NCBI RefSeq assembly: GCF_014648195.1
Contig: NZ_BMQQ01000027.1
Location: forward strand, 1-34,054
Source of the DNA: Streptomyces purpureus
Lineage (GTDB): Bacteria; Actinomycetota; Actinomycetes; Streptomycetales; Streptomycetaceae
Direction: 5' to 3'
DNA: 34,054 nucleotides
Under the pieces are notes generated by a model. That model saw only the letters and a program-made list of their open reading frames with translations, was not told where the DNA came from and searched no databases. Positions 1 through 8,045 of this stretch are shown here, piece by piece. The translations under genes were made by a program, and so were the position numbers. How positions within the stretch are numbered: position 1 is the first letter of the stretch; every line of letters starts with the position of its first letter.

Positions 1-393
1 ACCTTCGACGGCCGTCTCTCCGCAGCCCGTCAGTAACCCCAACCACCCTCGTTACACCGTTCGATTGACAGACCCCTTCCGCCGCATCTCGGCGGACGGA
101 ACTCCGGAGGCTTAGCGCGTACTGGGCTCTGTTCGGCGAGCTCCGAGTTCCGCGGCCGTTGGTTGGTCGATTCATCGAGGGCGAGTTGCGTCGGTAGGCG
201 CAAAGCCTCTGGGGGCCAGGGCGTTTCGGCGCTGGCCCCCAGAGGGCGTCATGAGATCAAGTCGGGCTACGGAGCCACGGGCTGAGGACGTGACTCCGGA
301 GGTGCTGGCCATCTCGAAGGACCCGGTGAGATGGGGGGCGGACTTGGCCCACCTTCCGAATGATCTTGCGTTGCCGGGTCTCACGGGTAGGGC
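1..393. other. non-coding stretch at the left edge
   Basis: I find no gene here that I can support. Short open frames exist on both strands but lack a ribosome site. The only clear structure is the hairpin at 206-245. No copy of the tRNA-Ser attachment core is present, so the left end of element 1 must lie outside the window. Confidence 0.5.
206..245 (-). terminator. 14-bp hairpin after the ParB-like gene
   Basis: A perfect 14-bp inverted repeat (206-219 with 232-245, arm CCTCTGGGGGCCAG) surrounds a 12-nt loop. It lies about 150 bases past the stop of the leftward ParB-like gene and could end the leftward operon. There is no clear U-tract, which is common for Streptomyces terminators. Confidence 0.55.
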
Positions 394-1209
394 TCAGGGG
401 AGGTTACGCTCCCGCCATACGGCGTCCATTTCGGTGAGCGCGGTCATCGCGTGGGCGATGGTCTCGCGGGTGACGGGGCGGCCCGGAGCCTGGAACTGGG
501 GGTCGTACCTGGCGAAGGTTCTGGTGCCCCGCGCCTGTGCCAGAGACGTCACGACATCGCACAGGAGATAGGTCGCGACCCTGCGCTGCCGCGCGTCTTC
601 CTTGATGCGATCCCGGTGCTTGTTCCATGCCTGAAGCGCGGTGAGTTCGCCCATGATGACCAGGTCTGCGAGGTCAGGTGCCTCGACGCGCAGGCGGGCC
701 AGGTGCTCCTGGCTGGCTTGTGCCCGGGCCTTGTTGGTGAGTGCGATCGTGTGGGCCTTGTCCAGACCGACAGTACGCGTGATGACCGGCTCAACGAGCT
801 CGGGCTCGTGTCGCATGACCATGTCGGCCAGCTCCAGTCGGGCCGTGGGGACACCGGTCCTCTCACTGAGGGAACGCATCGCCTCCTCGCGGGAGAAGTG
901 CTCGTTCGTCTTGGTGCCGGCTTGGGCCTTGGTAGCGATCATCGCGGCCTGTCCCGTGGTCAGTTTGCGCTGGCGGATGTTGACGGACAGGGCGAATCCG
1001 TCGGGATCATCGCCTTCGTAGGTGGTGAAGCGGGGTTCGACCCCCAGAGCCTTGCAGACGGCGAGTCGGTGGCGGCCGTCGAGGAGGATTCCATCGGGGC
1101 CGAGGACGATCGGGTGACGCAGGCCGTGGGTCCTGACCGACTCGGTTAGCTCGTGGAGCTCCTCGTCGGTGAGCGGCGGGAACATGGCAGCGGTGGGATG
1201 GAACTTCAG
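394..1209 (-). CDS. ParB/Srx-domain protein
   Basis: The protein has a ParB N-terminal domain followed by a helical region. The ParB box is seen as LLDGRHRLAVC in the first 50 residues. In ParB partition proteins this domain binds and hydrolyses CTP, and in some relatives it is a nuclease. No ParA ATPase gene is seen nearby, so a partition role is not assured. It could instead be a DNA-binding regulator or nuclease of the mobile element. The ATG at 1185 has no good ribosome site. A CTG at 1207-1209 lies 7 nt behind AAGGAG and adds eight residues (LKFHPTAA) that fit the usual start of this domain, so I prefer it. The gene is last in the leftward block, about 300 bases after the relaxase. Confidence 0.75.
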   Translation of the reverse strand: MKFHPTAAMFPPLTDEELHELTESVRTHGLRHPIVLGPDGILLDGRHRLAVCKALGVEPRFTTYEGDDPDGFALSVNIRQRKLTTGQAAMIATKAQAGTKTNEHFSREEAMRSLSERTGVPTARLELADMVMRHEPELVEPVITRTVGLDKAHTIALTNKARAQASQEHLARLRVEAPDLADLVIMGELTALQAWNKHRDRIKEDARQRRVATYLLCDVVTSLAQARGTRTFARYDPQFQAPGRPVTRETIAHAMTALTEMDAVWRERNLP

Positions 1210-1513
1210 GGTGGTGCTCCTTGTGGTGTGGGTGTGCCGACAGCGCCGTGCGGTGCTGTGCGGCTTGGTGGGGTTGGGCGCGGGGCCCGGGCATTCAAAT
1301 GGTCTGGGGAATCCCCGGTTTGGCTAACCGGGGATCGTCGGCTATGTGTGTCGGCCCTCTCACGGCGATCGCGTCCGGATCCGCCTGTGCGCCTTGGCCC
1401 GGAGAACGGCCACGGTGGCGGTCGGCAACATGAGCACAGCCGAGCTGTGCTGCGAGGGCTGACGTGTCCTGCTGGGGTGGAGCGCGGGTGTCCTGGCGAG
1501 ATTTCAGGGGTTG
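1210..1513. other. intergenic region between relaxase and ParB-like gene
   Basis: About 300 bases without a supportable gene. It holds the hairpin at 1311-1335 and, just before the ParB-like gene, an AAGGAG ribosome site on the minus strand. I see nothing else. Confidence 0.5.
1311..1335 (-). terminator. 10-bp hairpin downstream of the relaxase
   Basis: A perfect 10-bp inverted repeat (ATCCCCGGTT) with a 5-nt loop lies about 180 bases beyond the relaxase stop. It may separate transcription of mobC-relaxase from the ParB-like gene, or be an operator. Confidence 0.45.
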
Positions 1514-3214
1514 TCAGCGTCGCGGGCGGTTGGGTCGGCCTCCGGGTGCTGCTGGCGGCTGTGCGGCGGCGGCCTGCTGAACGGTCACCGCCGTCGTGGT
1601 GCGGAGGCGAGCGGCTTCGGCGCGGAGGTTGGAGCTTGGGTTGCGGCTGGTGTGCTGGAGGCGGGTGATCAGGACGCGGGCGGGCTGGCGGGCTGTGGCC
1701 AGTTCGCGCTGAGCTGCGGCCTCCTTCAGAAGCTGGTGGGGTTGGTGGCCTCGGGCCTCCGCGTCGGTCAGCAGGGCGGCGAGGGCCGGCCAGCTGGAGT
1801 CGGTGAGGATTCGGTCGGCTTGGTCGGGGATGGCGGCGCGGACGTCGTGGGCGAGGATGCGGTGGGATTCTTCCTTCGGTTGACGCTGTTCGAGTACGAC
1901 GAGCGTGGGGGTGAGGGCGTGGTCGGCGGCTGCCTGTAGGTGGTGGAGTGCTTGGCGGGCGGCGTCGGCTTGGTGGGAGTGGCCCTTGGCCTTGTGCCAG
2001 CGGTTGGCGATGATCCCGGCCCACAGGAGGGCGGCGATGAGGGCGGCGAGGGCGCTGCCGTCGGGGCCGGTGGCGGTGTACACGATGTCGCGGGCCGCGT
2101 TCCGGATGGTGTGGGCGGCGCGGTCTTCCGCACGGATCTGGGAGCGCTGGGCGCGTGCGAACGTCTTGGAAGCGGCCTGGAGTTCGGCGCGGAGGTGGGT
2201 GGGGGCTTTCTGGGCGGTGGCTTCGAGGAGTTCGCCGAGGGCGGTGATGTGTGCCTGGGCGTGGGTGTCGTCGGCGAGGTCGGTGCGGAAGCTGTCGAGG
2301 GATTCGGTGGCCCGGTGCCAGGCGGTGGTCGGGCGGTTGCGGCGGGCGGTGGGGTGTTCCTCGGGCTGGCCGGCTTCGAGGCGGGCCTGGAGTTTGGGGA
2401 GGGTGAGGTCGGGGGCGATCTTTCCGCCGGGGTGGAAGATCTGTTCGCCGTCCTTGTTGAGGTCGCCGGGGCGGCCAGCCGCGTAGCCGAGGAGGTCTCC
2501 GGAGGGGCCGCGTCGGGCCTTGATCGCGATGCCGTCGGCTTCAAGGTAGGCGAGGAGTTCCTCGGCGCTGCGGGAGTGGGGGATGGCGGCGCGGATGCGG
2601 TCCTGGAGCCATGCGCGGCTGGTCTGCTCCCAGCCGAGGCGCTGGGCCTTGTGCATCTCGGCCTGGGTGGGGGCGCGGGTGCCGGTGCGGTCGCCCTTCT
2701 TCAGGCGGCGCAGGCCGTAGTCCTTCTCGATCTGGCGGCAGGCGTCGCCGACGCGGATGCCGCTGTCGTGGAGCTTGGGGCGGCGGCCGTCCTCTCGGAC
2801 GGTCGTGGCGAGGATGTGGATGTGGTCGTCCGCGTGGCGTACGGCGATCCACCGGCAGGCCAGGTCGTCACCGGGCGGGGTGATGCCGGCGGCTTCGACG
2901 ATGCGCTGGGCGATGTCGGCCCACTCGGCGTCGGAGAGGCGGCGGTCTTCGGGGGCGGTGCGGACGGGGCAGTGCCAGACGTAGTCGGTGACCTTCTTGC
3001 CGAACTCGCTGTTCCGAAGATGGACAGGCTCGTCGAGGTAGCGGGCGAGCTGGGTGAGGGTGGCATCGGGGTCGCGGCCGGGGTCGGGCATGCCGAGCAT
3101 GGCGAAGCCGGCGACGATGTGCGGGTCGGCGTGCTCGTCGTGGCGGCCGGGGCCGTAGAGGTAGGCGAGCAGGCCACGGGTGTTGGACCCGGCCGGTTTG
3201 ATGGCGGCGATCAC
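1514..3214 (-). CDS. relaxase / mobilization nuclease (MobA-like)
   Basis: This 566-residue protein has the relaxase/mobilization nuclease fold at its N-terminus. The metal-binding histidine motif is visible as RHADDHIHI near residues 126-134, and tyrosines suited to nick oriT lie at 18 and 20. Such enzymes nick one strand at oriT, stay bound to the 5' end and lead single-stranded DNA into a recipient. The C-terminal half is helical and Ala/Arg-rich, with one hydrophobic stretch near residues 390-408 that could be a membrane segment. The GTG start overlaps the mobC stop by 4 bases, so the two genes are translationally coupled. No secretion channel or coupling protein is seen in this element, so it probably relies on partner machinery. 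The oriT is expected upstream of mobC but I cannot place it. Confidence 0.85.
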   Translation of the reverse strand: MIAAIKPAGSNTRGLLAYLYGPGRHDEHADPHIVAGFAMLGMPDPGRDPDATLTQLARYLDEPVHLRNSEFGKKVTDYVWHCPVRTAPEDRRLSDAEWADIAQRIVEAAGITPPGDDLACRWIAVRHADDHIHILATTVREDGRRPKLHDSGIRVGDACRQIEKDYGLRRLKKGDRTGTRAPTQAEMHKAQRLGWEQTSRAWLQDRIRAAIPHSRSAEELLAYLEADGIAIKARRGPSGDLLGYAAGRPGDLNKDGEQIFHPGGKIAPDLTLPKLQARLEAGQPEEHPTARRNRPTTAWHRATESLDSFRTDLADDTHAQAHITALGELLEATAQKAPTHLRAELQAASKTFARAQRSQIRAEDRAAHTIRNAARDIVYTATGPDGSALAALIAALLWAGIIANRWHKAKGHSHQADAARQALHHLQAAADHALTPTLVVLEQRQPKEESHRILAHDVRAAIPDQADRILTDSSWPALAALLTDAEARGHQPHQLLKEAAAQRELATARQPARVLITRLQHTSRNPSSNLRAEAARLRTTTAVTVQQAAAAQPPAAPGGRPNRPRR

Positions 3215-3945
3215 GCGGCCAGGTCCTTCCTGGATTCGGTCGGTTCGCGCAGGGCCTCGGCGATCAGCTCCAGCAGGCGGAGGAGCTCGTCGAGACGGTG
3301 GCGGATGTCGGACGGGGTCAGGTCGCTGTTCAGCGCGCGGGCGATCTGGTTGACGTTGACGCCGATCCGGTTGAGCTCGCGCAGCACCTGGGCGCGGAAC
3401 ATGTGGGTGCGACGGCGGTCCTCGGACAAAGGCAGGTTCGCCGTGAACTGACCAGTGATGAAGGCGAGGACGATGTCCGCGGCGAAGCCGGATTCCCCCT
3501 TGTAGCCGTGCTCGGCGGCGGCCTCCTGGAGGCCAGCGTGCTCGTCGCCGGTGAAGCGCAGCGGGCCGACGCGTACGGTCCGCTTGGTGCCGGTGAAACG
3601 GCGGATCGCCGGCTGGACGCTCTGCACCGCTCGCTCGCTGGCCGTCGGCTCGGTGGCGGGTGTGGGGCGGAGGATCTGCTGCTGGACGGCGTGGAGCTCG
3701 TCCGGGTCGGGGCCGCCCTCGGTCCCGACCTCCCGGTCCGGCGCCCCCTGGCGTCGGGCCGTCTCCGCCACCCCCGGGGCGGAGATCCCCGAAGACCGGC
3801 CTTGAGTCGGACTCGGGGTACTACTGGCTCCGCCAGGGGCCGCCCGTCCGAACGCCCGCTGCAAACGTCCCAGCAGCGTAGGCGACTTCGCCAGCGATGG
3901 CACTATGCCGGGGTTGTGATTGGTGCGGTGGGGGTCGTGCGTCAC
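3211..3945 (-). CDS. mobC: MobC-family relaxosome accessory protein
   Basis: The 244-residue protein carries the MobC signature VLRELNRIGVNVNQIARALN near its C-terminus (about residues 188-207), after a ribbon-helix-helix-like stretch (RTVRVGPLRFTGDEHAGL). The first 110 residues are low-complexity and Pro/Gly/Ser-rich. MobC proteins bind and open oriT so that the relaxase can nick. It starts at GTG with CGGAG about 9 nt upstream and overlaps the relaxase by 4 bases. The pair forms a mobilisation module of the actinobacterial relaxase type. Confidence 0.85.
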   Translation of the reverse strand: MTHDPHRTNHNPGIVPSLAKSPTLLGRLQRAFGRAAPGGASSTPSPTQGRSSGISAPGVAETARRQGAPDREVGTEGGPDPDELHAVQQQILRPTPATEPTASERAVQSVQPAIRRFTGTKRTVRVGPLRFTGDEHAGLQEAAAEHGYKGESGFAADIVLAFITGQFTANLPLSEDRRRTHMFRAQVLRELNRIGVNVNQIARALNSDLTPSDIRHRLDELLRLLELIAEALREPTESRKDLAA

Positions 3946-3990
3946 GATCGGGATCTCCGGGAGGGGGCGGGAGGATGGGCGAGGTGGTCG

Positions 3991-5436
3991 TCAGCCGTCG
4001 TGGGAGGTGCTCAGTTCGGCCTTGACGGCGCGGACGATGACGCCGGCGTGGTCGCTGGCGACGCTGTATCCGTCGTCGCGTACGGCCTGCTCCAGGAGGT
4101 CGCGGGACAGGCGGCCATGTTCGTCGTGGAGTCGGTGGGCGTAGTTGCGAAGAATCTCGTCGGTAGCGCGGGGCTTGTTGCCCGGCCGCTTCGGCTTCGA
4201 CGTAGCGCGCTTGACCGGTGCGGTTCCAGAGCCGCTGCCCGTGGGCGGCGGAGACGCCTCTTGCAGGCGGGCTGCCCCTTCCGGCCGGGCTGTCGTTTCC
4301 GGGCCGGAGCGGGCGGTGGGGTTCGGGCGGGCGGATCGCGGGCGGGCGCCCGGGCGGGGTTCCTCGTCGTCCGGATCTGACAGGTGCGGGCGGGGTCGGT
4401 CTTCTGCCCGCCCATCCCCTTCTGCTCGCTCGTCGGCGTCCGCCCGGGAGTGGTCGGGCTGCGCTGCGGGCGGGCTGAAGGGCTGCCCGGCGGGAGTGGT
4501 CCAGCGCCCGGGCAGGTCGATGGTGGCCAGGGCGGCTGCTTGGCGGCGGGTAGCGAGCTGGCGCAGCAGCTGCTCGTTGCGGAGCGGGTCGGCGTCGATG
4601 CCGGAGCGGGCGAGGGCCTTGGACAGACGGCGCACGGTGCGTCGGCCCGCCCGTTCGGTTCGCTCCTCGGGCGCCATCTCGGCGAGGCGGGCAGCCAGGG
4701 CGACGGCCCGCTGTGTGGCCCGGTCGCGGATGATCTCGGCGGCGCCCTGGTCCTGCTCGACGATCCCCAGGCGGGCGAGCAGTCGCTCGCGGGCCTGCCG
4801 TGTGAGGACAGCGACGAGCCCGTGGGACGCGGCGTCGGGTGTCCGCTGGCGCAGCTCGATGCCCATGGCCAGGTGCCACAGCACGGCTGCCAGCACCGGG
4901 CCGGCGAAGGCGCGCACAGTGCCGCCGACCGGGCCGGACTCGGCGTAGGCGGGGATGGTCTGCATGGCGGTGATCACCCAAACCAAGGTTCCGGGCAGGC
5001 CGGCTGTCTGCCTCGGCCCGTGCAGGTTTTGGCGGGCCATCAGCGCCAATGCGAACAGGGAGAGTTCGGCGGCGGCGAACATCGCGGTGCGCTCGGCGGT
5101 GTTGCGCATGTCGAGGTAGTGGGCGGCGAACCGCCAGCTCGTGTCCGCGCTGTAGGCGGTGCACACCAGCGCTGCCAGGGTCGCAGCGACGACGGCGGCC
5201 GAGGGACGCCGCATCTGATCGTGGGTGCTGCGTCGGCTGCGTCCGCTGCGTCGGGCCCTCAGGCCCGCGAGCAGTGCGCTGGCGGCGACGGCCAGCACGG
5301 TCACGGGCAGGAGCGGACTATCGGCGTACGGGAGTGAAGCGGTGGCGAGTGTGTCGGGAATCGCGGTCGGCATGTACGGGGCTACTCCGAGGGAGGTTGA
5401 GGAGACGATCACGGCGTTCACGGAGGGGGCGTACAC
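3991..5436 (-). CDS. SpdB-like membrane protein with C-terminal DNA-binding-like domain
   Basis: The 481-residue protein has about four hydrophobic segments in its first 210 residues (for example LPVTVLAVAASALLAGL and AAVVAATLAALVCTAY), in the style of DUF2637/SpdB proteins. A long charged, Pro/Arg-rich linker follows, then a short helical C-terminal domain (about residues 420-481). Such proteins in Streptomyces elements are linked to plasmid spread between hyphal compartments or to replication control; the exact role here is unknown. The GTG start follows AAGGGGG, which is itself part of a hairpin (5439-5461). An internal ATG at 5373 is an alternative start with weaker spacing. The gene is followed by mobC with a 45-base gap and shares its strand. 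Confidence 0.7.
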   Translation of the reverse strand: MYAPSVNAVIVSSTSLGVAPYMPTAIPDTLATASLPYADSPLLPVTVLAVAASALLAGLRARRSGRSRRSTHDQMRRPSAAVVAATLAALVCTAYSADTSWRFAAHYLDMRNTAERTAMFAAAELSLFALALMARQNLHGPRQTAGLPGTLVWVITAMQTIPAYAESGPVGGTVRAFAGPVLAAVLWHLAMGIELRQRTPDAASHGLVAVLTRQARERLLARLGIVEQDQGAAEIIRDRATQRAVALAARLAEMAPEERTERAGRRTVRRLSKALARSGIDADPLRNEQLLRQLATRRQAAALATIDLPGRWTTPAGQPFSPPAAQPDHSRADADERAEGDGRAEDRPRPHLSDPDDEEPRPGARPRSARPNPTARSGPETTARPEGAARLQEASPPPTGSGSGTAPVKRATSKPKRPGNKPRATDEILRNYAHRLHDEHGRLSRDLLEQAVRDDGYSVASDHAGVIVRAVKAELSTSHDG

Positions 5437-5603
5437 GCGGGCCCCCTTCTAAAGGGGGCCCCGCGCGTGATCGCTTCGGTGCGTGTACGGCGTGGGCGGT
5501 CGCGTGATCGCTCTACCTGCGGCTTTGCGGTGAGCGTGTGCGCTGTGAGCGGTTCACGGCGGTGTGCTGGCGCAGGGGCCGCGTGTACGGTCGCGTGAAC
5601 GCT
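5430..5603. repeat. iteron/operator-like repeats between helicase and SpdB-like gene
   Basis: Two short motifs recur. CGCGTGATCGCT lies at 5464-5475 and 5501-5512, with a one-base variant (CGCGTGAACGCT) at 5592-5603. GCGTGTACGG lies at 5481-5490 and 5581-5590, and its reverse complement core CGTACACGC lies at 5430-5438. In two places GCGTGTACGG precedes the first motif. The block is directly downstream of the replicative helicase gene and upstream of the SpdB-like gene. It suits a replication origin, an operator for a leftward promoter, or oriT. Confidence 0.5.
5439..5461. promoter_or_regulatory. hairpin overlapping the ribosome site of the SpdB-like gene
   Basis: A 10-bp perfect stem (5439-5448 with 5452-5461) with a 3-nt loop contains the AAGGGGG ribosome site of the leftward gene starting at 5436. 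When folded in mRNA it would hide the site. It may be a translational control element or a terminator for the helicase transcript. Confidence 0.45.
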
Positions 5604-5624
5604 TTCAGAGGGTCGGTGCGGTGC

Positions 5625-7145
5625 TCAGCCGACGGCAGTGAGGTGGCGGGCGGAGGCGTAGTAGCGGGCCTGCTGGCCGCCTCCGGCCCCTCCGGCGATG
5701 CCGTCGGCCTTGGTGGCCAGGCCGCTGTCGACGAGGCGACCGAGGTGGCGTCGCGCCTTTTCGATGTCAGCTCGTTCAGGGTCGCCGCCGCCGATGAGGA
5801 TGGTCGCCAGGTCGCGTGCAGTCAGCCCGTTGGGGGCGTTGCGCAGCAGGACGGCGGGGTCCTTGGTGGGGTCGACGGTGGTGGTGCCGCGCACGTGGTC
5901 GTGCGTGACGTCCAGGGGGCCGACTTCACCGGTGGAGGTCTTGAGGTGGTGCAGGGTGACGGCGGGGTCGCCTGCCCGGCCGGTGACGAACAGGACGCTG
6001 CCCGCGCCGGAGGTGAACCAGGTCGAGCCATAGACCTGGTCCAGGCTGGGGCGCTGGCCGCGCGGCGCGTCGGCGGTGGCCTTGCGCTGGTGGTGCAGCT
6101 CCGTGATCTCCACGCCGTTGCGAATGGCGCGCATGCGGGCGTTGTGGAAGGCGACCGCGAGGCTGTCGTCGACCATCGTGCTGACCGCGTCCTTGAGGCT
6201 GTCGATCACGATGGTGTCAGCCTGGTGGGCGGCGGCGAGGTCGGCCAGGAGGTCGGGCTCCTTGTCGAGAGTGGCGGGCAGCGGGCCCTCCCAGACCACG
6301 AGCCGCTCGCGCAGGATCTTCTCGTCGGTGGGGAAGACGCGGCGGGCCATGGCCTTGGCGATCTGCTTCGGCCGGTCCATCGCCAGGTAGAGCACGCGCC
6401 TGCTGGGGGCGACGGGCATCTCCAGGACGGTCTCCTGCAGGCCGATGCGGGCGAAGATCACCTGATGGGCCAGGGTCGTCTTGCCGACGCCTGGAGCGCC
6501 GACGATCATCAGGCTCTCGCCGGAGGCCCAGACGGTCTTCTCACGGGTGCCCCACAGGGGCTCGGTGTCCGCGCCGCTCTCTTTGACGAACGACCATCCG
6601 TTGGTGGCGAAGCGGGACAGCCGTCCCTGTCCCGAGGCGAGTGCGCGCTCGCGTTCGGCGCGTACTTCCGCTTCGACCTCGCTGCGGATCGCCTCGGGAT
6701 CAGCGCCGGGTTCCTGGGCCTGCTGGAGGGTCCGTACGGCGGAGGTCATCAGGCGGCGTAGGTCGGCCTTCGCGCGGACGATCTCCGCGTGGTGAGCCGC
6801 GCTGCCGGTGCCGTAGGGCGCGTCCGCGAGCTGGAACACGTAGGCGTGACCACCGACCCGCTGCAGGTCGCCCTGCTGCTGGAGCAGCTCGGTGAGGACG
6901 ATCGGGTCGGTCGGCTTGTCCTCACGGTGCTGGGCGAGGAGCGCCCGCCAGATGGTCTCGTGGGCGGGCCGGTAGAAGGCGTCGTCGCCCAGGATGGGCC
7001 GCACCGCGTCGATGACGTCGGCTTTGTGCATGCAGGCGCCGAGGACCGCGCACTCGGCGTCCACGTTGAACGGAGGCTCCGTTGGCGTGGGGCCGTCGCC
7101 GAAGTGGGATGGCGTCTGGGACGGCAGGGTCGTACCCTGAGGCAT
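5625..7145 (-). CDS. DnaB-like replicative helicase / RecA-fold ATPase
   Basis: The protein (506 residues) begins with a DnaB N-terminal domain (about residues 27-125: DAECAVLGACM, FYRPAHETIWRALL). A RecA/KaiC-type ATPase core follows, with Walker A GAPGVGKTT (216-224) and Walker B TIVIDSLKD. A C-terminal winged-helix-like region (NGLTARDLATILIGGG) ends it. It is probably the replication protein of element 1, loading at or acting as helicase on the element's origin. I chose the ATG at 7145 because GAGGAG lies 4 nt upstream; an in-frame start at 7169 has no ribosome site. It heads the leftward block and is preceded by a structured leader that is repeated before xis. Confidence 0.8.
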   Translation of the reverse strand: MPQGTTLPSQTPSHFGDGPTPTEPPFNVDAECAVLGACMHKADVIDAVRPILGDDAFYRPAHETIWRALLAQHREDKPTDPIVLTELLQQQGDLQRVGGHAYVFQLADAPYGTGSAAHHAEIVRAKADLRRLMTSAVRTLQQAQEPGADPEAIRSEVEAEVRAERERALASGQGRLSRFATNGWSFVKESGADTEPLWGTREKTVWASGESLMIVGAPGVGKTTLAHQVIFARIGLQETVLEMPVAPSRRVLYLAMDRPKQIAKAMARRVFPTDEKILRERLVVWEGPLPATLDKEPDLLADLAAAHQADTIVIDSLKDAVSTMVDDSLAVAFHNARMRAIRNGVEITELHHQRKATADAPRGQRPSLDQVYGSTWFTSGAGSVLFVTGRAGDPAVTLHHLKTSTGEVGPLDVTHDHVRGTTTVDPTKDPAVLLRNAPNGLTARDLATILIGGGDPERADIEKARRHLGRLVDSGLATKADGIAGGAGGGQQARYYASARHLTAVG

Positions 7146-7149
7146 AGAG

Positions 7150-7222
7150 CTCCTCACCCGGCAGGCCATTACGGGGCGGCAACCCCGGCCGATGCCGGTT
7201 TCGATCGTTCAGGGATGGATGG
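7150..7222 (-). ncRNA. structured leader A upstream of the helicase
   Basis: Read on the minus strand, an 18-base sequence (CCATCCATCCCTGAACGA, 7205-7222) is followed by three nested helices: CCGGCA/TGCCGG (7193-7198 with 7158-7163), GGCC/GGCC (7187-7190 with 7164-7167) and GGGG/CCCC (7183-7186 with 7173-7176). They close on the loop TTGCCG. The structure ends directly at the GAGGAG ribosome site. Leader B at 8046-8125 has the same order of parts, so this is probably a conserved cis-acting RNA or operator. Confidence 0.55.
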
Positions 7223-7244
7223 TTGTGCGGTGGAGCCTCTACTT

Positions 7245-7273
7245 CGGCCCCGGTGTTCGTAGCACCGGGGCCG
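7245..7273. promoter_or_regulatory. 11-bp hairpin in the helicase 5' region
   Basis: A perfect 11-bp inverted repeat (CGGCCCCGGTG, 7245-7255 with 7263-7273) with a 7-nt loop lies between the putative helicase promoter and leader A. It could be an attenuator in the leftward transcript. Confidence 0.45.
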
Positions 7274-7315
7274 CTTGCGTGTGCGGATCCGTCCACCGCT
7301 GTACGGCGGACTACG

Positions 7316-7343
7316 ACCATAGCCGAGATTTTCGGCAGCGCAA
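7316..7343 (-). promoter_or_regulatory. candidate leftward promoter
   Basis: On the minus strand, TTGCGC (7338-7343) and TATGGT (7316-7321) are separated by 16 bp, close to the vegetative Streptomyces consensus. It would drive the helicase and leftward block. This is pattern matching only. Confidence 0.3.
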
Positions 7344-7347
7344 CGCC

Positions 7348-7376
7348 TTGCATTTCACTCCGCAATGATGTTTAGT
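7348..7376 (+). promoter_or_regulatory. candidate promoter of the XRE regulator
   Basis: TTGCAT (7348-7353) and TTTAGT (7371-7376) are separated by 17 bp, about 50 bases before the XRE start. It lies back to back with the leftward candidate at 7316-7343, so the regulator could control both. Confidence 0.3.
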
Positions 7377-7426
7377 TGTGGACGCTGGCCCCAGTGGACC
7401 CGGTTGTCGCGTGAAGGGAGGTGCGC

Positions 7427-7966
7427 ATGAGCGGTGAGGAAGGTGCGGAGCGCGCCGGCCCCAGTCGTCCGGTTCCGGAGGATCACGTGGCCGCGCGCAT
7501 CAAGCTGGAGCGCGAGGTCCGCGGTTGGAGCACGGTGAAGCTCGCCGAGGAGATGGCTGCTGCCGGCCATCCGATCAACCAGTCGGCGATCTGGCGCATC
7601 GAGAGCGGCAAACCCCGTCGCAGGGTCAACCTCGACGAGGCGCTCGGCTTCTGCAAGGTCTTCGACCTCACCATGCAGGACCTGACCGGACCGCCAGGAG
7701 AACTGGCCACGCCCCGCATTCGCCAGCTCGCCAAGGAGTACGTCCAGATGACGCGGGAGTACCGCCAACTGCGAGCGGCGATCGACCGGAACCAGATGCA
7801 CCTCCACGAGATCGACATGGAACTCAACGCCTACGGGGACAAGGGACCCGAGCAGAGAGGACAGGTCGACGAACTCCTCCGGCTCGAAGAACGGGCCTTG
7901 CAGAGGAGCATGCACCCATCCCGGGCGCACCTGCGAAACCAGGAGCAGCCACCCACCGGCGAATAG
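7427..7966 (+). CDS. XRE-family transcriptional regulator
   Basis: The 179-residue protein carries a helix-turn-helix domain of the XRE/Cro-CI type at about residues 20-80 (LAEEMAAAGHPINQSAIWRI, then SGKPRRRVNLDEALGFC). A long, charged helix that may form a coiled coil follows (about 90-150). It is likely the repressor of element 1, acting in the divergent region 7146-7426 and perhaps at the leader shared by the helicase and xis. The ATG at 7427 has AGGGAGG 5 nt upstream; an in-frame GTG at 7421 lies inside that ribosome site. xis follows on the same strand after 165 bases. Confidence 0.8.
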   Translation: MSGEEGAERAGPSRPVPEDHVAARIKLEREVRGWSTVKLAEEMAAAGHPINQSAIWRIESGKPRRRVNLDEALGFCKVFDLTMQDLTGPPGELATPRIRQLAKEYVQMTREYRQLRAAIDRNQMHLHEIDMELNAYGDKGPEQRGQVDELLRLEERALQRSMHPSRAHLRNQEQPPTGE

Positions 7967-8045
7967 CCGGCCGTTGCCCCTCTCACGGCGCTACGAACGC
8001 CGAGAACCCCACGCGCGGCGACTCTCGTCGCCGACGATCACCCAT

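Noticed and set aside
172..384. 70-residue open frame on the minus strand near the left edge
   Set aside because: GTG start without a ribosome site, and it overlaps a strong hairpin.
1940..3451. 503-residue open frame on the plus strand
   Set aside because: It is a Gly/Val-rich antisense shadow of the relaxase gene.
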